A stretch of 64,000 nt of DNA from Primula veris. Lineage: Eukaryota > Streptophyta > Magnoliopsida > Ericales > Primulaceae. Shown here piece after piece: positions 47,369 to 58,043 of this stretch (position 1 is the first letter of the stretch; each line of letters opens with the position of its first letter). Where the stretch lies: assembly GCA_963682055.1 (NCBI GenBank), contig OY821742.1, forward strand, positions 30,785,060-30,849,059, in the 5' to 3' direction. Below the pieces are notes generated by a model. That model was not told where the DNA came from. It saw nothing but the letters and a program-made list of their open reading frames with translations, and ran no database searches. A program made the position numbers and the translations under genes.

Positions 47369-49959
47369 AGCTTTGACTTGATTTCATGATCTGGACAGAT
47401 CTGTTATTTTGGTGTGCCTTTTAACGGGAGTATTTTTTTTCCGGATGTGAATAGAAAAGGCATCTAGCCGTTTCTTTATGATGAATATTTGTGTATGTTG
47501 ACAATTGCAAGGCCCAAAAACACTTGTTTTTTTCTTCCATTTTGTCGAAGGAATAACACATTTCACATATGGAGTTTGATCTTGAAAAAGCTTGAGCAAA
47601 TGGAATAAATGGGTTGCCCAACAATTATCAGAATAAATCATCTTTTTTACAAAAATATAGTCGCAACTCCCAATTAATGGGTAAAGAAGGTTTAATTATG
47701 TTCCCCCAAACAGTTAGCTTTTTTGTGCATGTGGATATTCGGAAGTGATAACTATGACCACTTTAGAAGAACTGGTGGTGCATGATGGGGAAAGAGCAGG
47801 GCAAGAGGATAAAACTGAATCCAAAGTGGGACGGAAAAAAGAAAAACCAAAAAGATTGGATGAAGCTGCTTCAAGCCATTGTGAAAATGAACCATTTTCA
47901 TAATTAAAGGATTGGTAAGCTGATCCAAGTGAAGGTATAGCTCATCACCTTGTCTAAATATAGCGCCATTAAGGAGAGTTAATTTCAGTGAGCCGAGAAA
48001 ATTGCTGCTTTTGTTAGAAGAAAGAAAGGTTCTGTCATATCACATACAAATAGGATCAAATATAGAGAACTTTTACATGAAGCTTCCGACATTCTCAAAC
48101 CAGTGATTCCAGACTTTGGGCAGCATTATGTTGAAAGAAAAAAAAACTTGATGCAATGTGGTCTAAATCATTCATAAAGACGAGGTTCCATTATAAACAA
48201 AGAGCTTGATGCCATGGATGAGTGAGGATATAAGTTTCGAAAATTAGTTCTATTATCAACCCAAAAAAGTAAGAACTCTATTTAAAATCATTTCTGCCCC
48301 CTCGACTTAGTCCTTGATGATACATGTGAAAGTCCTTAAAATATACTATATATAATTCTGGCTTCAAATTCTTACAATTATTGCAGAAGGTTCATATCTG
48401 ACGTTCTCCATCTGTCCTCTTAGTAACACTGTATACTTCCATGAAGATATTAGTCTGTAGTGTATATACTGTTAAAGTAATTACAACAGGGATCGTTTGA
48501 CGCATTCATTTGATTCATCTGTCACATTCTCTACGGTACATTTGGCCTTTCCCCATGAACATTCTTATTCATTATTCGTTTCTTGGTTGTGTTGTGTTTA
48601 GTTTTTCTGGTGATATTTAGTTACACTAGTTTTGGTTTTATATGGGTTGATGAAGTCTTGCCATTAAATTTTATGTGCTAAACTAGACAAAAAAATCAAT
48701 TAATATGTGAATAAAATCCCAGCTTCCGTTCTCTAAATAATTTAAAACTTATGTGTACCATGTAGACAATAAAAATTTAGTGTTATATTTGTTTTTTTTA
48801 TATTCACTAATATATTTTCTTGTATCCGAATTAAATAAGAAAAATACACCAAAATTTATCCTAAAACTTAGGTGCCGAGTTGTTAAGGCCACCCCTGTAG
48901 GCAACCATTGTTTGTATTGCACTTGCATATATAGCAAGGGTATAAACGTCTTAATTGGTCCCTTCAAATTTCAGAATATAGTTATACAACCCCTCCGTTT
49001 CCTCGCAAAAAATTGTTTGATTCGGGTACCATTTGATACATGGCATTACAATTTCCGTACAGCTCATTAGTTCTGGAAAATATAGAAAAATGCACAGAAA
49101 ACTATTTTCGAAAATCCATAAATAAGAATCTGCATACCAGAATAACTCGATTCGAAGTGGTGAACGTACACCAATATCCCTTTTACCTCCACGCAACCCA
49201 TTTCATCCATTCGGCCACATTTGATAAACCAAAGTTCAGTTTTCGTATGGGTCGACGAAACAACAAAATAAGCAAAAATAGGCAATTTGCTCAACTTCAA
49301 CACTAACAACCTCGTTATGCTCGAATCTACTGAAAAAGATAAAAGCCACACTTATCCATCGTTGTTACGCCTCAACCAAAATTAAGTCCAAAGTAATGTC
49401 GATTATCATTTGAATAAGTTGAACTTTTTCACAGGTAAATTAAGATGATAAAATATATTGTGCAAACTCGGACTTAAAAGCAATTCTTTTAATACCACGA
49501 TTTTCTATCATGCTTCAAACAAGAATTCTACCAAAAACATTAAAGGATTTCTTAGTAGAATACAATTTTTGAGATAATAGTACAAATCTCTAAATCCAAA
49601 CATAAAAACGCTAACTTTTCTTTTCAGCCTTTCACCGAACACCTTTAATTCCTAATTACTCTTTTTAATAACTATCCCACTTTTTCTCCCATAAACATCC
49701 CTATTATTTCCAAAGCCATTTAGATATCCGATATCAAAATTTTCACCAAATAAATTACTAATCACGTTTCTAACAATTTACCGTCAGTTTAATCATTAAT
49801 AACCGGCAGTTGAGTCCGGTAAAGTGAAGCATATACACTCGTGGATAAAAAAGATTCAAAATGTTCATCATTGAGACTAAATGCTAGATTATAAACAAAA
49901 TCATATTACTTAAATGAGTATACATTTTCTTTTTCCGTCAAAATTCCGAAATTAATTGA
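47369..49959. other. Intergenic region, nothing recognised
   Basis: AT-rich. Overlapping short frames on both strands (47384-47641, 48749-49351) show no domain and no paralogue in the window. Confidence 0.5.
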
Positions 49960-50350
49960 ACCCTTAGCTTGTTGCTCCAATTTACCCATCACGGGCTTGT
50001 CATTTCCGCGTCAAATAAGCTTTCCAATTTTGGGTTTTCCACGTGGCCCATGAAGATCCCTTGCGGGCCCCACATCATTCGCACCCTTCCTGGGTGTGTT
50101 GGGTTGTCGATGGGCCATGATCATTGCAGGGTCACCCTCTATCCGCCGCCTAAGGTTTTTCATGGGCCCAACAACCACGTTATTGCTACCCCATTTGGTA
50201 AATATTTTTACGACCATATCCTCAATTTATTTGCTACCCTCTATTAAATTCGTCAATGCTTCTTTGATTTTGTTCGACTTCATACCTCTTCCCATCGTCG
50301 TTCTCCTAAAACAAATCCGTTTTTTAGATCAAGGCTCTCATACCAATTGA
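49960..50350 (-). pseudogene. Remnant internal region behind a minus-strand LTR
   Basis: From the LTR at 50351, the minus strand reads a PBS-like 'ttggtatgagagcc' (50334-50347; one change from the tRNA-Met motif). About 50 bases on, a Met-led frame follows, 'MGRGMKSNKIKEALTNLIEG', which stops. It reopens as 50217-50011, Gly/Pro/Arg rich. It is probably a decayed gag start, but I cannot assign copia or gypsy. Confidence 0.45.
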
Positions 50351-50854
50351 TGGACGCAACCATCATCGATTAGATCTAACGGTGCTAACCACGACCAAAG
50401 ATAACTCTATGCTAGTTATCAACACCAATACTTATACTTTTAGAAAAAGATAAAAGAGATACAAGTTTATGAATTACAATAGAGGCACAAACCCTACTCA
50501 TAAATATGAGAGAGACCTTTTAACGAATAGAAAACACATGAGCGACCTATCTGCAATTAGGTCTTATGCCCAAATAAACAATAAAATAAAAATAAGTCTT
50601 TTTTTAAAATAGAGGCGACAAACCTGATACACAATACTTTTCTGTCGTTGATATGCACATAATATTTACATAACATAGACAAAAAAATACAATAAAAATA
50701 GGTATTTAATAAAAATAAATAGGCCAAGCCTTAGCAACCCAGTCACAATGCCGCGAGTACGATTCCATCACACCCATTGTGATGGTCCCCCTCTGCATAC
50801 AACAATAGAGTACTATTCCCCCCTAATACGTGTGTCTATATTGGTAACCCAACA
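50351..50854 (-). repeat. LTR of an unassigned retrotransposon
   Basis: 504 bp on the minus strand from TGTTGGGTTACC to GTTGCGTCCA, TG to CA, followed directly by the PBS-like motif. No partner LTR is seen in the window, so the element is truncated. Confidence 0.6.
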
Positions 50855-53759
50855 TTGTCACTTATTATGCATTCTCCTAACCAGTGTCTTGGTGCACCGT
50901 TTAAGTATTAATAAACTTTCCAAATTCAAGTTGCATTTAGTGTAATTATTTTTTTATTTGTACCATAACATTTTGGTTTTACCAATTATATGTATTTGAT
51001 TTACTCACATTATGGAAATATTATTAATCAATTTCTATAAATAACATATTTCAACAAATACCATACATGATTAACCAATGCATAAGAGGCTTTGGTTAGG
51101 CTTTGGTAATGCAAAGATATCAAAAGAACATGTTTCGAACTTCTTTTATTAGACTTTACTACTACAAGCAAATATATTTCTAAAAATATATATTTTTGTA
51201 ACCAACATTAACTAATCAGACTCGATGAATTGACCTTATCCACTTGATAGTCTCATATGCTAGTCTAATAAAAAAAGCACTGAAATTTTCAGTTTCGTTT
51301 TAAATCAATCATAAAAATCGTATAGTTAAACCTTGATAAAGTAGTGTTCAGTAAAGTAATAACCTCAAATATATAATAATTTTGTCCGGTCCCAACATGG
51401 GCAAATGGGCTAAAGTAATAACCTCGCTAAATGCATTAAGTAATAAAAAATTGAATCATTAAGAACTCAATAAAAATATAAAATAATAATTATTGGACTT
51501 CATTGATATATATATAAATATATATAGACCAAAATCATTCAATCAATCAACAATACGCATATAATAATTATTACATATAAAAATATGTTTATATAGTTGA
51601 TTGTTTTTCTTACATACTAAATTTTATAGGTTGGACAATTAAGTAAATATTCACATTGCAAAGATGCACGTATCCCAAAATTTATTTAACAATTAGGATG
51701 GGACAGTATTAAAAATCTCTATATAAAAGAATAAATAACTAACAATATTTCATTCATATATCAAAAAATAAATTTCTGGCTAAAAAGAATTATAACCTTT
51801 TTTTTCCCGCATGTACAATCCACATCCTTGTTCTGCCCTAGTTATATAATATAGTTAGTAATATAATTTCATCAATCCCAATACGCTGTTATTCTCCTAT
51901 CAAACAAACAAAGGTACTATTATATATCTAGGGTTTACTTTATTGAGATAGAAATTGTGGCCATAAATTTTAGACAGTACTATTATCTATTTTTATATAT
52001 TTTTTATGTAATGTCTAGCCTCTCTCTTAATTACTAATTCTCTTTGGTAAAATGAGTTCTTTTCATAATCTTATGATTGATCTTCAATTTGGTTTTGCCT
52101 TCTATATGTTTCAATGTATTTGGTTGATTATTTTAAAGTCAAGAGTTATTATTTATATATATATATATATAAGTTTTTTACATGAAATGATAAAGGTTTT
52201 ATAATTAATTTGCTGGAATTACCTAACTTATTTACTTCAAATCTGCAGCGAAGCAAGATAAATGTATTTGATTTGTATAAATTCTGATTTCTTAGCTGAA
52301 CAGTTACCTTTTTTTTATTGTGAAAAAAGTAGTGGTTTGCAACTATTTTATGTTAGTAGTTTGATATGTAGCTGGTTTTATTTTGGTTATCCTTTTTCAA
52401 TAATACATAAAGAGTTTTTCAAGTTTAGGCGACTTTGCCATATTTTTTATAACATTTTTCAGTTTCGTGTAGCTGATACAGTCCTATGCTATTTTTTTTT
52501 TCCCTCTTGAGTTTTCTTCCCCAGTCTATTTTCTTCTTTAGACAAAGTAGATTCAATTGTTTCCTGATATTTAATAAAAAAATCTTTAGATCTCATCATC
52601 CCTTTCCTTTATTTTATAGTCTACAAAAAGTTATTCTTTTCATATAAGTGCGATAATTAAATCTTTTCTTGATAATTGAAGCTTAGTGACACGAAATTAA
52701 ATAGTCCAAGTCTTTATTAACTAGAGTTTTCCTGTCGTAATACTTTTGATTGGATTTGCTGATTCTTGGTATATACCATTCATATTTATGATGATTATCA
52801 ATGAATCGCGGCATATTAGAAGGTAATAATTACTAATTGGAGATTTTTCCACTATCAACTCGAGCTCTTTTAAGTTAATGTTACGTTTCCTTATACCGTG
52901 CGGTGGGTAAATGGATCTGTCACATTTGGTATATATAAGAAAGATTTTATGTTCACGAATGAAGTAGAAGTCTAGTCATTTCCCAACTCAGCCCAAATAG
53001 AGGTTCGAGTATCTTTTGAATTCTCTTGGCAATGATACCACCTCAACTATCCAATTATTGCTTTTAGATGACCATTTTAATCGGTCCATTTACCCTCCGA
53101 AAAAAAAAATTTGGCTTCTTATGTTTGAGAAATGATTAAGGTGAGACTATGAGGCGACTGCGTATAAAATTGTCAATAAATCTTAGTACGTAGCAAATAT
53201 ACATGAGCCTCCCCCGACGCAAGTTTTTATAATGTTTTTTCTAAATTTCAAAGATTTCTCTGAATATGGATCTCAAAAGAATTAGTTTGTAGTCTTTGTT
53301 TTAGTTGCATGTTTTGTAGAAGAGTACCAACAAAATTTTGTTTCTAAAGCTGCATATTTCCTACATGCAAAAGTCGTAGAGACAAAATCGATTGTTCCAC
53401 CAAGTATAGTTAACATGTTTACTTACCTTCATTATATCCTTAAGATTATTTTGTTAATGTATAGTACAAAATAATTTTCTTACCATGGTTTAGTTAATTT
53501 AGAAGATCGAACTATAGTATTAAATACTATTGTCTCATTTTTTCCCTTTTCCCCCAACTTTTGCTTGTTTATGTTTTGCATGTTTTTTAACATTTCTTTA
53601 AGTGGCAACCTCATACCTTCAGCCTAAAAAAAGAATCATTTGACAGTGGTGAAGCTTTGCTTCTAAGAGAAATATTTCTGAATGAGTCATGAATATATGT
53701 ACATGTAACTCTAGATATATATATATATATATGAACCTCAGCATATAAAGGTTCTCAGT
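50855..53759. other. Intergenic AT-rich region
   Basis: Includes a likely old MITE piece at about 51320-51440, where 'aaagtaataacctc' occurs twice around 'ccggtcccaacatggg'. Otherwise nothing is recognised. The frame 52262-52510 is T-rich low-complexity coding for Phe and is not convincing. Confidence 0.4.
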
Positions 53760-54000
53760 TGCTTCATTATCGCTCTTATTTAGACATGTTTCATTTAACA
53801 ACAGCCCTTGCTTCAACGAAATGGTAGAGGAGGAGGGAAAGGAAGGATCGGAAGAAGAGGAAGGCAAAAAGGATAAGCAGATTATCAACAAGATACCATT
53901 AATTAGAAAGCGAATAAGCGATTTACCAGATATAAAAGGTATATATGTTTCTTTTCTTCAACAAATTTCTTAATTATAATTACTAGTTCTAATTTCTAAA
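53760..54000 (+). pseudogene. Possible first exon of an F-box gene copy
   Basis: ATG 53821 opens 'MVEEEGKEGSEEEEGKKDKQ', then 'IRKRISDLPDIK' and a GT donor at 53940. 'RISDLPD' is how many plant F-box proteins enter the F-box. About 57085-57205 repeats the end of this block ('gaataagcgatttaccagat') in a broken form, so the exon was duplicated with its surroundings. No matching second exon was found before 57070. Confidence 0.45.
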
Positions 54001-55500
54001 GTACAAGAAAGCTCTTAAAGGATTGTGGACTAAATAAAATAAAATCAGTATTTGGTTATAATAACAAAAACATAGAGGCTGGCCAAACTGAGGGAGAAAA
54101 GAGAAATTTATTGAAGTTTTTGAAAATATATATTCAAAAGCTTGCTGCCGTTCTGCTGCTCCATGGGCTCCGTTGCCGGTGGGGTTTGTTTCATTAGCTT
54201 TAATTTTGATTCTTTGTTGCTGTTACATTTTTTTTTTGTTCTAATCTTAGTTTGACTACTGTTGTAGTCAAGTTATTCGCGGCTTAATCTTTCTTAATTA
54301 TTCTGAGAAAATTATTAATTCTATTTATGTAGTTAGCAAATCAAGTTAAACTTTATCATCAGAAAGATGGACAAATGGAAGTTACTCCTTAGTTGGCAAT
54401 TTGGATAGTAACTTAGTTCACTATAATCCTACTTCTTTTTATCTCCCTAATTGATTATATAATAATTGGGACATTTTAGTGAAAACATACTCGTTTCTTT
54501 TTCTGAGAATTACATACATAAACAATGTTAATGTATTCTCTACCATTATTTGATACTCTTGTGCTAGGTTTGTTCACAATTTTGGATATTCATTCTTTCC
54601 TCTAGACAATAGAAAAAGGCATTGTCCTTTTCTTTTTCCCGCATTGTTGTGTTTTATTCAGCTGCTAAACTTCCTATTAAAATGACTTATGAAAATTAAA
54701 TAATAATTGAGGTTGAGATAGAGTCTCATAACATGCGTTTGCAAAGGAACTGCAGATTTCATGTCAGCACTCCATAGTTGGTTAGTTCTTTTTTAATCTT
54801 TGTATTTAAGTAACAAATGATACTGAATTGAATGCAGTCTCATTGCGGTAAGTGTGGAATATGTTTTTTTTATTTCTGTAATATGTGACCATGCTGTTTT
54901 ATGTTTATTAATGATTTATTACATTGATTAGGAATTAATTTATACTAGTAATAGTTTGTAATCTCCTCATTTCGCATAATTCTGTTAGAGAGGCCAAACC
55001 TGAAAATTTAATTTCCATGGGATTACTCGTATAATTAGAATAACATATCACTCAAAACCAAAATAAAAAACCAAATGTATCATTTTGCAAATCCTTAAAA
55101 GAGAAGAGTGGAAGTGCGGCGGAATAACAGATGACATTTTTAAAAAAAATTGTGAGGTCTTCCGGCAAGTTTTGGTGAGATGCCTTCTTTCTTCCCTGTT
55201 TCCATCATAACGAGATGTGATACAATTCTGGAAAACTGTAGATAAAAGAATATGACCCATAGATCTGCCATTCTGAATAACTAAGGTTTTTGGTTTTGAT
55301 GCTTGTCGGGGCAACATCCGTTGTTAATGTTTTGTTCATAGTTAATAATTCCTGTTTTGTTCATAAATAAGTTCTCCCTGATATATTCTCTTTCTCACAG
55401 GGCCTACGACCTACATGCATGACCGTCTAAAAGACAAAGTTCTCGCATTGTGATATATGATAACAAAAGATTAACAAAAAAAGAAATGTGATGCCATGTC
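54001..55500 (+). other. Intron or flank of the first F-box copy
   Basis: 54150-54470 recurs at 10155-10470. 54830-54920 and 55020-55220 recur in diverged form at 58690-58790 and 58985-59190, showing tandem duplication of the locus. No frame is supported. Confidence 0.5.
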
Positions 55501-55502
55501 AT

Positions 55503-55927
55503 CCGGTCTCACATTGAAGAGCTGCTTTAATCTTCTGGACCGTGCACGAGATTAAATTATTCACCGTCTCAACGGATTCTAGCGTGAGCTTGGCCGTAGG
55601 GAGACTGTTTACCAATATCTGAAATGCAACGGTGAGGAGGGATCCACCTGCCTTTCGTTCCTGACCCACTTCGTTGCTGTTGGGCTTACATGGCCCTCCT
55701 GATACGATGGCAAATCCTGAAGGCAGGAGCGCAACGTAGGTAGAATCTCCACCGTTCATCACCACTTACATTGCGGGGGGCATACATTACTAGTGACCCA
55801 GCAGCATTTATACTTGTATCCTGTAAGATCAACATGCCACTCTGGTTTGTGTTTATTGCACTAGTACGGAGGAGGGAAACACAGTTTCCATGGTCTTGCC
55901 ATTTAGCAATATGTCCCATTCACTTCT
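55503..55927 (-). pseudogene. HD-ZIP class IV transcription factor, C-terminal fragment
   Basis: HD-ZIP IV proteins (the GL2/ANL2/PDF2 group) control epidermal cell fate in plants. The minus strand reads 'DHGNCVSLLRTSAINTNQSG' and 'GSLVMYAPRNV'. After a shift near 55770 it reads '[20 protein letters not shown]', '[20 protein letters not shown]' and '[20 protein letters not shown]', then a stop. This is the region after the START domain up to the natural C-terminus. Homeodomain, zipper and START are absent. The frameshift and lost residues make it a pseudogene. The 266-base part holding the C-terminus has no intron. It lies antisense in F-box locus DNA and is probably a captured or transposed piece. 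Confidence 0.88.
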
Positions 55928-56137
55928 CAGGTAACTTTAACATGGGTAAACTATATTTATCTGAGTTGAAGCACATGGTGGAAACAAATTTACATACATT
56001 TTATTAGTTGTTCCATACATTTGAATTGTATTTGCAGATATTAGCCTCTGTAGTTGTGTTCTTAGTAAAGTTTGTAAACAGAACTCAAACTGCTCTTTTG
56101 AGGAATGGTAAAAGTTGAATTAGAGTTTTTTTCCCTA

Positions 56138-56149
56138 CATATATATATA

Positions 56150-56190
<41 letters not shown>
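56138..56190. repeat. (TA)n/(TG)n microsatellite
   Basis: Alternating tract, 'atatatatgtgtgtgtgtat' followed by (AT)n. Confidence 0.9.
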
Positions 56191-56192
<2 letters not shown>

Positions 56193-56261
56193 CTATCACA
56201 CGCTGATGTACGACACTAGGAAATTTTGTATGGGGAAATTTTGGGCCTTTTACCAAGGCAG

Positions 56262-56757
56262 TTATGTATCTTAATTCGTAGTTTTAACAGGATAATTTGA
56301 TGTTATTAATTCACAGGTATAAAATAGTTGAACGAACTTAGAGAATTTGGGCAGGAACAAATATATCTACTCTAATCTTTCCTTATTGTTTGCACTTTAT
56401 ACCTCAATTTCTGAATTTTACCCAAAAGTTTGAAAACCAGAAAAAGCTCGAATGCGGTAGATTCCTCCCCGTTGAATGATAGAAGACTATTGCATACAAA
56501 CTTGATTGTAGACTCTTAGTTCATGATTTTAACAGGATAAATTGATGTTATTAATTCACAGGAAGTAAAACTGTTGAGAGAACATAGAATATTTCGGCAG
56601 GGAACAAATTTATCTACTCTATTAATTCTTCTGTATTGTTTGCACGTTACACCTCAGTTTCTGAAAATTTGTACACCAGCGAAAGCTCGAATGTGATAGG
56701 CTCTTTTCCGTTGAATGATAGAAGACTATCCTGTACGCATGCAAATTTGATTGTATT
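56262..56757 (+). repeat. Tandem duplication of about 245 bp
   Basis: Units at about 56262-56505 and 56510-56757 share 'ttttaacaggataa', 'gatgttattaattcacagg', 'atctactct', 'gaaagctcgaatg' and 'ccgttgaatgatagaagact'. Divergence is moderate. Confidence 0.85.
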
Positions 56758-57069
56758 GTTTGAAACTATTTCTCTTATGTTATTACAACCAGTATTAAAC
56801 CATATTTTTTAGTTTGATTTGATTAAATATGTTAGAAATTCATAGGATTGCATCATATAATAGTATTTCTTTCGCACTGTACTTTAAATAGGAAAGCGCC
56901 ACCTAAAATTTGCTTTGAAATATGTGAAGACTAAAGAGCATAGCAAAGTCTATTATATATAAACATATGTGATTTTTTAAGCCTTGATATTTTTGTATAT
57001 CCTTTTAGTAAAGATTCTCTGTTTCTTTAATACCGTTGATCTAAAATGGTAGTATTATTTGACAGCAAC

Positions 57070-57205
57070 ACAAGCTTCACGCAAAATGATAGTGGCTGAG
57101 GCCGGAAGAAGCGGAAGAAAATAAAGACATAAAGCATAAAGTCAATCATCAACAAAGCTAGTAATTTGCATAAACGAATAAGCGATTTACCAGATACATA
57201 AATGG
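57070..57205 (+). pseudogene. Broken duplicate of the 53821 exon
   Basis: Stops interrupt the Glu/Lys-rich part, but 'cgaataagcgatttaccaga' and the following splice-like 'ggtatg' are kept. It precedes the Cassandra insertion. Confidence 0.5.
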
Positions 57206-57345
57206 TATGCTTTCCCTTCTCTGTGATATAGCTTAGTTATGTTTACTCATCAGATGTAACCAAGCCGAAGAAAGTTTAGAAGGTCTTGTTTTCTTGCAGA
57301 TTTCATTCTAGAAAAGCTTTTGACAAAATAATGATATAGCGGAAT

Positions 57346-57636
57346 TGTGACGACCCAGATTTTCCGGAAGGAAATTCTGTGGTGCGGTGTTGTGCGTCAG
57401 TCCCACATCGCTCAGATATGAGAGTACTCGTGTGGTATATCAGCTTAAAGATCCATTTCCTATTAACAAGGCCTTTTAAAGTCGTGCGGCACAATAGCGA
57501 GGACGGAACTCCATAGTTAAGCGTGCTTAACTTGGAGTAGTGCCAGGATGGGTGACTCCCCTGGGAAGTTGTGCCAAAGCAGACAATATTGTTGATACGG
57601 GCGTGGCGGTTCGGTCTGTGGGACCGGGTCGTTACA
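57346..57636 (+). repeat. Left Cassandra LTR
   Basis: TGTGACGACCCAG to GGGTCGTTACA. Confidence 0.93.
57498..57572 (+). promoter_or_regulatory. 5S rRNA-like Pol III internal promoter (left LTR)
   Basis: 'agttaagcgtgctt' (box A), 'ggagtagt' (intermediate element) and 'ggatgggtgactcc' with 'ctgggaagt' (box C) follow 5S rRNA order and spacing. Known Cassandra LTRs are transcribed from this. The copy in the right LTR (57897-57973) has 'gggtgggtgactcc' and so one change in box C. Confidence 0.88.
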
Positions 57637-57746
57637 GGTGGTATCAGAGCCTCTATCTGGCCGGAAATGTGGGGACTAGCACGTGTGTGTGGACCCCTGA
57701 AGGGCGACGTGCCCGACGAGGACGTCGTGCCTAAAGGGAGGGTGAT
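57637..57746 (+). other. Cassandra internal region with PBS and PPT
   Basis: Starts 'ggtggtatcagagcc' (PBS at 57639-57651, tRNA-Met) and ends with the purine-rich 'aaagggagggtgat'. Confidence 0.85.
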
Positions 57747-58038
57747 TGTGACGACCCAGATTTTCCGGAAGGAAATTCTGTGGTGCGGTGTTGTGCGTCA
57801 GTCTCACATCGCTCAGATATGAGAGTACTCGTGTGGTATATCAGCTTAAAGATCCATTTACTATTAACAAGGCCTTTTAAAGCCGTGCGGCACAATAGCG
57901 AGGACGGAACTCCATAGTTAAGCGTGCTTAACTTGGAGTAGTACCAGGGTGGGTGACTCCCCTGGGAAGTTGTGTCAAAGCGGACAATATTGTTGATACG
58001 GGCGTGGCGGCTCTGTCCGTTGGGCCGGGGTCGTTACA
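57747..58038 (+). repeat. Right Cassandra LTR
   Basis: TGTGACGACCCAG to GGGTCGTTACA, followed by GGAAT. Confidence 0.93.
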
Positions 58039-58043
58039 GGAAT

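Larger units (their letters stand above)
57346..58038 (+). mobile_element. Cassandra TRIM retrotransposon, structurally complete
   Basis: Two LTRs of 291 and 292 bp around 110 bp, flanked by GGAAT target duplications at 57341-57345 and 58039-58043. There is no coding capacity. The LTRs carry a 5S rRNA-like segment, the hallmark of Cassandra. About ten base differences are seen between LTRs, so the insertion is not recent. It lies in an F-box locus intron. Confidence 0.93.

Noticed and set aside
48749..49351. Overlapping frames on both strands as a host gene
   Set aside because: Frames of similar length on opposite strands with no motif, no splice pattern and no paralogue in the window.
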